From positions 1-13,984 of the forward strand of contig CAXXRT010000009.1 of assembly GCA_963666945.2 (NCBI GenBank): a DNA stretch of 13,984 bases, written 5' to 3'. The notes under the pieces are model-generated. The model saw only the letters and a program-made list of their open reading frames with translations, was not told the DNA's origin and made no database searches. Source of the DNA: G963666945 sp963666945 (GTDB lineage: Bacteria > Bacteroidota > Bacteroidia > Bacteroidales > Marinifilaceae). The translations under genes were made by a program, and so were the position numbers. Positions 1 through 6,359 of this stretch are shown piece by piece (positions within the stretch are counted from its first letter, which is position 1; every line of letters starts with the position of its first letter).

Positions 1-883
1 TCGTAATGTTATATTGATTCCAGTCTTTGCCATAAAAAGGAGTCAAGTTTTCACCAACTACATAATAGGGCCATCTGTCATTTGCGACGCCTGTGTTTTT
101 TACTTCGGATGTTACTCTATAAATTGATAGTATATTTTTATGTCCAACTGCATAAGCAACTAATATATCCCCTTTCTTAACTCCACGTGGATTCTTATCA
201 GAAAAATGCAAATCGCTATCTATTTCATCAAATTCCATTTCCCAAGGAATTACATTATCACTTACACCGATTGGTTTTAGCCAATAATTGACATTAGTAT
301 CAATATGCAATGGATTAGTCTTTACTGATAATTTACTACTTAAATCCAAATCATCTTTAGGTTTAGATTCTGGCTTTGGTAAACTTTCAATTTGTTTTTC
401 AAATTCAAAGACTTTTTCTAATGTGATTGGTTCAAATATTACATTTCTATATAACTCAATAACAATCTTTTCAATGTCATCCATGTTTTTTATTGATATA
501 CCCCATTCATTATTAACTCTCAGTCCATTATTTGTGAAATTTGCAGAAGTTACAATTGCATTAATATAAATATCATCTTTTTGGCTTATGTATATTTTCC
601 CATGCAATGAATTATCAATCAGGATTGTAATATCAACATTCTCGTTATTTCCAAAATTGAATAATTGCCTAAAAAACTTCACTTTGTTTCTTTGGTCATC
701 ATTTTTTGATTTCAAAGTTGTCATTAATGTTAAACTTTTTAAGTGCTTAATTTTCTCGAATGGAAAGAAGTCAAAACTATTAGATAGAAATGGACTCACA
801 ATTATAGCACTATCTGCATTTCCGAAAGAATCAATTAATGCCTGTTTATGGTTTAATCTCGTTCTATTGTTAATTATATGCAT
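1..883 (-). CDS. PLD-type nuclease domain fused to a PUA/EVE-like domain (3' end beyond the window)
   Basis: The reading frame is open for 294 codons from an ATG at 883 to the left edge, so the protein is incomplete at its C-terminus. Residues 20-150 look like a single-motif phospholipase-D-superfamily domain: an SPFLS strand near 30, LHGKIYIS with His94 and Lys96, then TSANFTNNG (Asn115) and NNEWG (Glu126), which is the HxK...N...E pattern of PLD nucleases. A charged, proline-rich linker (about 160-190) leads to a second domain starting NYWLKPIG (199) with GVKKGDILVAY (234-244) and LSIYRVTSE, which resembles PUA-superfamily/EVE modules that read modified bases. PLD nucleases of the BfiI/NgoFVII type carry separate DNA-recognition domains, so a restriction-like or modification-dependent nuclease is a reasonable inference. 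Family names are from memory; the second domain is the less certain one. No clear promoter or ribosome binding site was seen. Confidence 0.72.
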   Translation of the reverse strand, partial: MHIINNRTRLNHKQALIDSFGNADSAIIVSPFLSNSFDFFPFEKIKHLKSLTLMTTLKSKNDDQRNKVKFFRQLFNFGNNENVDITILIDNSLHGKIYISQKDDIYINAIVTSANFTNNGLRVNNEWGISIKNMDDIEKIVIELYRNVIFEPITLEKVFEFEKQIESLPKPESKPKDDLDLSSKLSVKTNPLHIDTNVNYWLKPIGVSDNVIPWEMEFDEIDSDLHFSDKNPRGVKKGDILVAYAVGHKNILSIYRVTSEVKNTGVANDRWPYYVVGENLTPFYGKDWNQYNIT

Positions 884-911
884 GTCGGTTTTTCAATTAT
901 GGTTACCTATA

Positions 912-1291
912 ATATATTTTTTCAAAAGGTGTTGCAACCTTCCCCAATTGAAGCGCCACATCACTAATTATGATAAAGCATTGAATCATTTACTTTTTTT
1001 ACTTCCATAAACAATTCAAATGCCAAACAAAATTAACAAATACAACATATTTAACAAAGCAAATTATAGATATTATAAAACATATAAATCCTATGTAAAT
1101 ATGTTTTTTTAAAAAAGCATGTGAATCACTTAAAACATAACAGAATAGAAACATCACACTCCGCTTACTCCTCCATCTGCTTCTTATACTTCTGAATTTT
1201 TTTTGTAGGCATAATGACGGTGTTGTCTCCCCATGCATCCAAGTCGTAGTTTTTTATTTTCCTGTAGTCTATGTAAGGGGCTTCCTTAATG
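912..1291. repeat. Direct repeat, copy 1 (about 380 bp)
   Basis: This stretch matches 4301-4690 in the same orientation almost base for base, starting at TTTTTTCAAAAGGTGTTGCA and ending at GGGGCTTCCTT. Differences are scattered substitutions plus a 9-base segment present only in the other copy. It covers the last 41 or so codons of the carboxypeptidase-like gene and about 250 bp downstream of it. Copy 1 lies immediately upstream of the PLD-type gene, so that gene's leader is borrowed from the downstream flank of another gene. Confidence 0.88.
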
Positions 1292-1293
1292 TC
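1165..1293 (-). pseudogene. 3' fragment of the carboxypeptidase-like gene (scrap A)
   Basis: Read on the minus strand, this encodes IKEAPYIDYRKIKNYDLD and continues to a C-terminal KKQMEE and stop, matching the last 41 residues of the intact gene at 4562-6028. Only three substitutions are seen (Val to Ala, Ser to Thr, Glu to Lys) and the frame is intact. Similarity stops abruptly upstream of the IKEAP codons, where the sequence becomes unrelated. It is therefore a severed gene end without a start, carried as part of direct repeat copy 1. The few, mostly conservative changes suggest a fairly recent duplication. Confidence 0.85.
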
Positions 1294-1366
1294 CCTCAAA
1301 GGTCTTTTTAATTGTGCCTTATAGTTAAATATTATTCACTATAGAAGTATTTGTCCCTTCAATTTA

Positions 1367-1725
1367 TCAGGATTCTTTCCTAGTTTTTTTTGATTCAGAA
1401 TTTACTCTTCGTTCCAGTTTTTTAATATCTTCTTCAGGAGATAATTCTTCTGGTTTTATTCCTCTTTTTAATAAGATATTCCTTACTCCACGGTTATTCG
1501 CAACATATTCATCACAAATCTGCCTTTCCTTGTGTCACCATTCTGAGCTGCTAAATAGCAGGCATATCGAGTCAACATCATGTCATCTATCTCTCTTTCA
1601 CTTCCTGAACCAAGTTCAACCATTTTGTTGACATCAACAAAATGGTCTAAAACCTCATTACCAGTCGCTTCACAAAATATTTTTGTTTTATAATAACTTT
1701 TTGAAAATTTCTCCATTCTGAACAA
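1367..1725 (-). pseudogene. dinD: dinD remnant (DNA-damage-inducible protein D family), internally deleted
   Basis: The frame opening at 1725 reads CEATGNEVLDHFVDVNKM, then VELGSGSEREIDD and RYACYLAAQNGDTRK, which I recognise as the BRO-N-like core of DinD. The usual N-terminal part is missing: only a scrambled start with a likely frameshift precedes it. After NGDTRK the sequence jumps, with a frame change, to DEYVANNRGVRNILLKRGIK and then PEELSPEEDIKKLERR, the usual C-terminal end of the family, stopping at 1367. The central part, well over 100 codons in intact relatives, is gone. The ATG at 1725 gives only an 80-codon frame ending in unrelated residues. DinD in E. coli belongs to the SOS response. 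This copy cannot make the normal protein. Confidence 0.82.
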
Positions 1726-1834
1726 CCTAAAAGATGTAACTAAAAAAAAACATCAAAGGAAATGATTTTGAGGATTTTTATGTTAACATTTCCTACGATT
1801 CACAAACTAATATCGATAAGTTATCTCCATAATT

Positions 1835-1983
1835 ACCTTATCCTCCTCTTACTCCTCCATCTGCTTCTTATACTTCTGGATTTCTATTGCACAGTATATC
1901 CCTGTATGCGTGTAATGTATCGGGAAAAGATTTGTTTACTTTATCAAAGAAATTTTTATCGACCACAACCATATTCGATTTCT
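1835..1983 (-). pseudogene. Deletion derivative of the carboxypeptidase-like gene (scrap B)
   Basis: On the minus strand this reads NMVVVDKNFFDKVNKSFPD followed by TLHAYRDILCN, matching an internal part of the intact gene (plus-strand 5458-5556). It then jumps directly into the last dozen codons of that gene (matching about 4555-4597). The join skips about 860 bp and puts the tail out of frame, giving an early TAA. The 5' side is fused to the RhuM-like fragment at the shared string GAAATCGAATAT. It is a third piece of the same gene in the window, more diverged than scrap A, and clearly non-functional. Confidence 0.82.
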
Positions 1984-2190
1984 CTCTTAACTTTACTACC
2001 ACCTTCAATTTGAACTGTTGCAGATTTTGCAACAGTTGATATCTCACCTAATTCATTCTCCTTGTACACATTCCTTATATGTCTTTAGATTACTTACTAT
2101 CCGATCAAAGGCATGTAAATAGATATTGGACGATAAGGATGAGCTTACTAATAGATTTACATCAATATAGGTCGATCTGTCTTTTATATT
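1984..2190 (-). pseudogene. RhuM-like (virulence RhuM family) N-terminal fragment, frameshifted
   Basis: Minus-strand reading gives pieces of a RhuM-type N-terminus in more than one frame: STYIDVNLL near 2150-2175, then AFDR near 2100, and in a shifted frame RHIRNVYKENELGEISTVAK followed by SATVQIEGGSKVKREIEY. In RhuM proteins this segment normally continues into a tyrosine-rich YYNLD motif, but here it runs straight into scrap B of the carboxypeptidase-like gene. A stop precedes the RHIRN part in its own frame, so at least one frameshift is present. The function of RhuM proteins is poorly defined; many sit on islands. The match is from memory of the family, and the boundary near 2190 is approximate. 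Confidence 0.6.
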
Positions 2191-2559
2191 AGCTTCTCTA
2201 AGGTAGAGCCCCTTTCCTCTATAGAATTTTGTTGTCTCTATAATCATCGGTACTATGGGCTCCTCCGACTTCTCTTGTTCACTTTTCGAATTTCGCTATG
2301 CTTATATCGAAATGTTTAGGATTGCCATTCCTTAAATCAAGAGATCCCCCACATTCCAAAATTTTCCATCTATAACCAATGGATACACATATCGAAGCTA
2401 CAATGGGTTCACATTTGCGTATTACGGCTTAGTCCATTCGAATATACAAAGCTTCAGTATCACCCTCACTAGCATATCTGTCTGCAACTCTTCTAAGTGA
2501 ACAGCAAATTGCTTAGGCGGAATTTTCACCAGCAGAAAAACCACAGCTTCGTGGCACAC
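2191..2559 (-). mobile_element. Possible 5' fragment of a group II intron
   Basis: No open frame is present, but the minus strand starting at 2559 begins GTGTGCCACG, similar to the GTGYG start of group II introns, and contains further strings that resemble domain I: AAGCCGTAATACG with an adjacent GTGAACCC, and GTCGGAGGAGCCCATAGTAC, comparable to the CTAGTAC-containing segment of known introns. A purine-rich GAGGAAAGGGGCTCTACC follows. No reverse-transcriptase coding sequence and no domain V were found, so this would be a truncated relic. The call rests on primary-sequence resemblance only; a covariance-model search would decide it. Confidence 0.42.
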
Positions 2560-2616
2560 TAACGGTCTAAATGTAGGGCATTGGGTATTTCAAAGCACTT
2601 CCTTATCAGACCGTTA
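2560..2616 (-). repeat. 57-bp site bounded by perfect 9-bp inverted repeats
   Basis: The arms are TAACGGTCT (2560-2568) and its exact complement AGACCGTTA (2608-2616), with 39 bases between. The outer AAC ... GTT triplets and the overall length are like those of integron attC sites, but the flanking bases do not fit the full attC core consensus. On the minus strand the right arm touches the putative intron 5' end at 2559. The site lies about 80 bp downstream of the HEPN gene. It could instead be a transcription terminator with a long loop. Confidence 0.45.
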
Positions 2617-2696
2617 CTCGTTAAATTACTTGTACTACCTTTCAAATTTAGCATCATAATCCCTATGCCTATATTTTTTTTAGCAAATGTTATTAT

Positions 2697-3608
2697 TTAA
2701 TATTGAAGTATCAATGGATATTTATTAAAGAAATCTACCAAGAAATTCATTCTCGGCTGACTATAGTTAATAAATGGAAAATCAGAAAATTTAAAATATC
2801 GTTCTGCAAGAGATGCATCGTAATGTTGCATCCAATATGCTAACATCGTCTTTTCTCCAGATGATATAGAATCAATCATTTGTTTATCATTTCGGTCATA
2901 TACAAATACATGGTTTTCATTCCAATACAAATCATAATTAAGTAGTGGAGAATCAAAAACATAGTACCAAACTCCTTTTAATAACTTTGTTCTATCAAAA
3001 CAACTATAAACTTCTGATAATTCATTAAATATTTGTATCAAGATATTGGTTAGGACATCAATAGTTTTTGAAAGATATCCATTCTTGATATCCAATTGCA
3101 TACCTAATCTATTCGGTTCACATTTTGTATTTCTAATATATTTCTTGTCTATTTTAAGATTATTATGTACTAATAGATTACGACGCTCTTTCCTTTCAAT
3201 TAAATCTTTACGGTCATATTTAATTTTTTCTTTTTCGACCTTCAAAAGTTCTAATTTTTTAGGTAAAATTTCTGAAAGATTCTCATATGAAATTTTATTT
3301 ATAAAATTATCTACAAGTAATTCAATAAGTTCAGAAGCAAAAATTGTATCTGCAATAAACTTGCTATCCTTTCCTGATATTTGTCCATCTTTTAATTCTT
3401 TAGGAAACGCCATCAAATAACGTTTTAAACATTCAGAAACAGATGACTCAAATAATGAAATAACGTAAACAAATGTCCCTTTTTTTAAAAACTCTTGCTC
3501 TAGAATATAGTCAAGCTTAGAACGAATACCCTTCAATTCTTCAATTGAATTTTGTAATGGTTCAACTAAATCTTCGAATAGTAAAAGTGTTGGTTTCTGG
3601 TTTCTCAT
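2697..3608 (-). CDS. HEPN-domain protein, putative ribonuclease or toxin-like
   Basis: This 303-residue soluble, helix-rich protein has no signal peptide. Residues 13-200 look like a HEPN helical bundle, with the diagnostic RNLLVH at 143-148 (Rx4H with Asn after the Arg), the pattern of active HEPN ribonucleases. A lysine/glutamate-rich helix (118-142) precedes it. The C-terminal part (about 205-303), with WYYVFDSPLLNYDLYW and YWMQHYDASLAERYF, is a separate domain I do not recognise. HEPN proteins act in toxin-antitoxin, abortive-infection and RNA-processing systems; which applies here is not shown by the sequence. The ATG at 3608 is the first in frame and lies 11 bases after GTTAGC at the end of the folded spacer. 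The neighbouring 154-residue gene upstream is in the same orientation and could be a partner, but no classical antitoxin (MNT or similar) is visible. Confidence 0.66.
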   Translation of the reverse strand: MRNQKPTLLLFEDLVEPLQNSIEELKGIRSKLDYILEQEFLKKGTFVYVISLFESSVSECLKRYLMAFPKELKDGQISGKDSKFIADTIFASELIELLVDNFINKISYENLSEILPKKLELLKVEKEKIKYDRKDLIERKERRNLLVHNNLKIDKKYIRNTKCEPNRLGMQLDIKNGYLSKTIDVLTNILIQIFNELSEVYSCFDRTKLLKGVWYYVFDSPLLNYDLYWNENHVFVYDRNDKQMIDSISSGEKTMLAYWMQHYDASLAERYFKFSDFPFINYSQPRMNFLVDFFNKYPLILQY

Positions 3609-3619
3609 TCTTAATATTT

Positions 3620-3751
3620 GCTAACGTTTTGCGGGTATGGCTTCGTGCCGCCGATTCCGCAATTTGTTGATTATAGTTCTATCGTTTAAATTCTCACTTC
3701 TGCATCCAGTCGAGCAGAACCGCGGCATCCGCTATGACCGACTGCTAGCGG
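3620..3751 (-). repeat. GC-rich folded spacer, possible cassette recombination site
   Basis: This spacer is far richer in G and C than its surroundings and holds three separate hairpins: TTGCGG/CCGCAA (3629-3662), TTCTGC/GCAGAA (3698-3719) and CCGCTA/TAGCGG (3729-3751). On the minus strand it starts CCGCTAGCAG and ends AACGTTAGC. The upstream gene's stop lies inside the third hairpin and the downstream gene starts 11 bases after the end. That placement, with genes co-oriented, is how integron cassettes are arranged around attC sites. No integrase is in the window and one terminal triplet deviates (AGC for AAC), so the call is tentative. Confidence 0.4.
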
Positions 3752-4196
3752 CTGGCTTATGTATTTCCTTCTCTAAAGATTTAGTTTCCAATATTTCCGA
3801 AATAAGTTTAGGATCTCGTTCAATTTCAATAAATTTTGAACAAAACTTATGAATACCCTTTTTTAAAACTAGCGCAGTGATTGGAATTGCGATTGTTAAG
3901 GTAATCTCATAAGTGGCTACTACTATTGATAGGATAGCTTCAGCTAAACTTCTAATATCACCACTTATTAAAGCTTCTATATTTGATTTAGGTTTACCGT
4001 TTTCACAAATTAGGCTATGTATATTTGTTTCTATTTTATTCCAAAATGATTTTCCTAATTCGGGATATGGTTTAGAAAAATTGATTCCATCTGGAACATT
4101 GTGGTACACGTACCCAACCCCCAACTGAAAAACCCAGTATTCTTCGGGTAATTTGTCATTTAAGATATTTGCCAGTTGCTTTTCTGTTAGTTTCAT
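3732..4196 (-). CDS. Unknown small protein with a hydrophobic C-terminal half
   Basis: I do not recognise this 154-residue protein. Residues 1-75 are polar and mixed (EEYWVFQLGVGYVYHNVPDG), without Cys or His clusters. Residues 80-112 form a long hydrophobic stretch (AEAILSIVVATYEITLTIA, then IPITALVLKKG) that could be one or two membrane helices or a buried helical hairpin. A charged amphipathic tail (113-145) follows. The last few residues, KPAASSRS, come from the GC-rich spacer and look like readthrough into non-coding DNA, so the conserved part probably ends near residue 145. There is no signal peptide. It sits 123 bp upstream of the HEPN gene in the same orientation. A real gene is likely because the frame is long, starts cleanly at 4196 and has protein-like composition; its role is unknown. 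Confidence 0.6.
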   Translation of the reverse strand: MKLTEKQLANILNDKLPEEYWVFQLGVGYVYHNVPDGINFSKPYPELGKSFWNKIETNIHSLICENGKPKSNIEALISGDIRSLAEAILSIVVATYEITLTIAIPITALVLKKGIHKFCSKFIEIERDPKLISEILETKSLEKEIHKPAASSRS

Positions 4197-4300
4197 AATA
4201 ACTTACTTTTCTAATGATTAAAGTTTCTCAATGTAAGCTATGCCTTTTTTTAGCTTGCCCATAACTAGTGTGAAATAGTTATATTGTAATTATTTCTCTA

Positions 4301-4690
4301 ATATTTTTTCAAAAGGTGTTGCAACCTTCCCAAATTAAAGCGCCACAACACTTATTATGATAAAGCATTGAATTATTTACTTTATTTTACTTCCATAAAC
4401 AATTCAAATGCCATACAAAATTAACAAATACAACATATTTAACAAAGCAAATTATAAGTATTATAGATATTATAAAACATATAAATCCTATGTAAATATG
4501 ATTTTTAAAAAAAGCATTTGAATCACTTAAAACATAGCAGAATAGAAACCTTATCCTCCTCTTACTCCTCCATCTGCTTCTTATACTTCTGGATTTCTTT
4601 TGTAGGCATAATGACGGAGTTGTCTCCCCATACATCCAAGTCGTAGTTTTTTATTTTCCTGTAGTCTATGTAAGGGGCTTCCTTTATGCT
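4301..4690. repeat. Direct repeat, copy 2 (about 390 bp)
   Basis: This is the counterpart of 912-1291 and, judging from continuity with the intact gene, the ancestral copy. It holds the last 43 or so codons of the carboxypeptidase-like gene (4562-4690) and the 260 bp after it. It has an extra 9-base ATAAGTATT-like segment near 4455 that copy 1 lacks. The gene-free stretch 4197-4561 consists largely of this repeat; I see no RNA gene or open frame in it. Confidence 0.88.
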
Positions 4691-6028
4691 CTGGAATTGC
4701 GACATGGTGCTTTCCGAATGTGTCATCAGAAGAAATTCCTCCACTTCGGTATTTTCAATATCAAAGACCAGGGATGATTTTATCTCTTTCAGTGTCTTGT
4801 CGAATCCAAAGCGCTTTTTCTTCTGTTTAAGCACTACGTTTCTGTTTATTCCGAATTGGTTTATCTTTTTCTTGTTTATATATCTGGGAAAATAGCCTTT
4901 ATGGTCCCTGTCGTATATTATGGTGGCTGAATATCCTTTTTCTTTAAGGCTTATTCCAAAGAGCTTGAAAGATTTGCCTGACCTCTCGGGCGACAGAGAA
5001 TAGCTCAGCTTGAGTATGGCGAAGTTATCGGTTGAGACATACAGTTCTCCCTGATATATTCCATTTGACTTTGGTGTGAAGATTATCTTATAGGCATACT
5101 CTTCATTCAGGTTTACTCCGCCTTCTATCTTATAGTTGTACCTCGATAGCTTATTTATAAACTCCCATTTGGCTTTGGAAGGATTGGCCTTTTCTTCCAG
5201 GAATTCTGTGATATTATCCTTCTCTATCTCTGTTTTTACCTTAAATACCAGTGAATCGGATTTAACCTGATTATCTATGGAGTCCTGATCTATCTTTGTT
5301 CCTATTATCCCTGACCTTATTTTCCAGTAAACACCGGGCTCCTTTGAATTCTCATTAAGTGCCTTTTCTACGTCTTTGCTTCCTTCAATATCCCACTTAT
5401 CCATCAAACTTATTGCACCAACAGGACTTAGCTTTATGTCGGAACCGTACTTATACAAATTGCACAGTATATCCCTGTATGCATGTAATGTATCGGGAAA
5501 AGATTTGTTTACTTTCTCAAAGAAATCCTTATTAACCGCAGCCATATTCGATTTCAACAGTTCGAGCCTTGACTTATTAAAGATTGTTTTTATGTCGTTG
5601 TGATAATACATCTTCCTGCTGAAATTGTATTCAGGATAGTTCTTGCTGAAGTTCTCCCTTATCTTTTTAATTATCTCCCTGACCTCCAGTCTTTCCGATA
5701 TTACCGTAATGGCATCGAGCTCTATTGCATTCTCTTTTAGATAAATTCTGGAGGATACAAGTAATTGTTCTACAGTCCTTTTTACAGTATTATACCCCAG
5801 AAAACTAAAGATGATGGTATCATTGGGGCTACAGCCACTTACATTTATTGAGAATTTACCTTCTGCATTTGTTACCGTCCCTGCGTTCTTTCCCGCAAAA
5901 ACAATATTGGTAAAGGGAAGGGGTTCCTTGCTTGAGTCATCGAGCACCTCTCCCAATATCACATGACTGTTCTGAGTAAAACAGATAATGTTGCTAAAGC
6001 AAAATATAACTAAAAATAAAATTCTCAT
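4562..6028 (-). CDS. Secreted carboxypeptidase-regulatory-like domain protein
   Basis: This 488-residue protein starts with a clear signal peptide (MRILFLVIFCFSNIICF, cleavage near residue 20). Residues 22-105 form a carboxypeptidase-D-regulatory-like beta-sandwich: VILGEVLDDSSKEPLPFTNI, GTVTNAEGKFSINV, IIFSFLGYNTVKRTV. Bacteroidota use this module in many surface and periplasmic proteins, including TonB-dependent receptors. The remaining 380 residues are a mixed alpha/beta region without TonB-receptor strands; it resembles the long periplasmic/outer-membrane proteins of the DUF5686 kind, but I am not sure of that family. The substrate and partners are unknown. The gene stands alone, 170 bp from the next gene upstream, with a strong hairpin between them. 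Pieces of its 3' half occur twice more in the window, at 1165-1293 and 1835-1983, showing that it was duplicated and the copies destroyed. Confidence 0.78.
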   Translation of the reverse strand: MRILFLVIFCFSNIICFTQNSHVILGEVLDDSSKEPLPFTNIVFAGKNAGTVTNAEGKFSINVSGCSPNDTIIFSFLGYNTVKRTVEQLLVSSRIYLKENAIELDAITVISERLEVREIIKKIRENFSKNYPEYNFSRKMYYHNDIKTIFNKSRLELLKSNMAAVNKDFFEKVNKSFPDTLHAYRDILCNLYKYGSDIKLSPVGAISLMDKWDIEGSKDVEKALNENSKEPGVYWKIRSGIIGTKIDQDSIDNQVKSDSLVFKVKTEIEKDNITEFLEEKANPSKAKWEFINKLSRYNYKIEGGVNLNEEYAYKIIFTPKSNGIYQGELYVSTDNFAILKLSYSLSPERSGKSFKLFGISLKEKGYSATIIYDRDHKGYFPRYINKKKINQFGINRNVVLKQKKKRFGFDKTLKEIKSSLVFDIENTEVEEFLLMTHSESTMSQFQSIKEAPYIDYRKIKNYDLDVWGDNSVIMPTKEIQKYKKQMEE

Positions 6029-6123
6029 ATAATCTACACTTTTTATAAAAAGTTACTTTGTAAGCTTTTTATTAATATGTACTAAAGATAACAAATCATT
6101 TTACAATACATAAATTTAAAACT

Positions 6124-6160
6124 AAAAGAGCCCACTCCAAGAATGAAGTAAGCCCTTTTT
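6124..6160 (-). terminator. Strong hairpin terminator, probably bidirectional
   Basis: Two 16-base arms, 6124-6139 and 6144-6159, pair over their full length if G-T pairs are allowed, with the four-base loop AGAA. The core GGGCTTACTTC pairs with GGAGTGGGCTC. The stem is flanked by A runs on one side and T runs on the other, so it can work on either strand. It lies between two minus-strand genes and should end the GLPGLI-like transcript before the carboxypeptidase-like gene. Confidence 0.7.
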
Positions 6161-6197
6161 ATATCTTCTATATAAATATCTTTTTTGCTACTCATAC

Positions 6198-6359
6198 TCA
6201 CCAACAAGCACTCCCGATATATTCCATGCACAGCCCTTTGGTCCCTGTGGAATGGCAATCTCCATTGGAATACTGCACAACCTTAACGAAGACCTGATAA
6301 TCTGAAGTGACCTCTGGAAGTTTCACTTTTTTCAACAGAAAAGTACCGTTCTTAAATCT
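6198..6359 (-). pseudogene. In-frame coding remnant behind the stop of the GLPGLI-like gene
   Basis: Directly after the TAA at 6360-6362 the same frame stays open for 53 codons: RFKNGTFLLKKVKLPEVTSD, then YQVFVKVVQYSNGDCHSTGT, ending KGLCMEYIGSACW. The piece YQVFVKVVQYSNGD and the preceding KLPE look like a segment I associate with longer Bacteroidota proteins, in which a GLPGLI-like part is followed by a peptide-N-glycosidase-F-related part; there an aromatic residue commonly precedes the R-F-x-N-G-T. A TAT to TAA change would explain the present stop. The last part may also be frameshifted, since the neighbouring frame gives CAWNISGVLVGEYE ending at 6188. The link to the glycosidase family is from memory. 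Confidence 0.5.

Noticed and set aside
288..1010. Plus-strand open frames over 288-569 and 588-1010
   Set aside because: They lie opposite the minus-strand PLD-type gene and direct repeat 1, and their translations are low-complexity Phe/Ser/Leu-rich antisense products.
3046..3852. Plus-strand open frames at 3046-3420 and 3637-3852
   Set aside because: They are opposite the HEPN gene and the 154-residue gene, and the second begins within the folded spacer; no protein family is recognisable in them.
999..4635. Two similar minus-strand open frames at 999-1238 and 4387-4635
   Set aside because: They match each other only because both lie in the direct repeats. They read the carboxypeptidase-like gene's end in the wrong frame, and in copy 2 the correct frame is clear.
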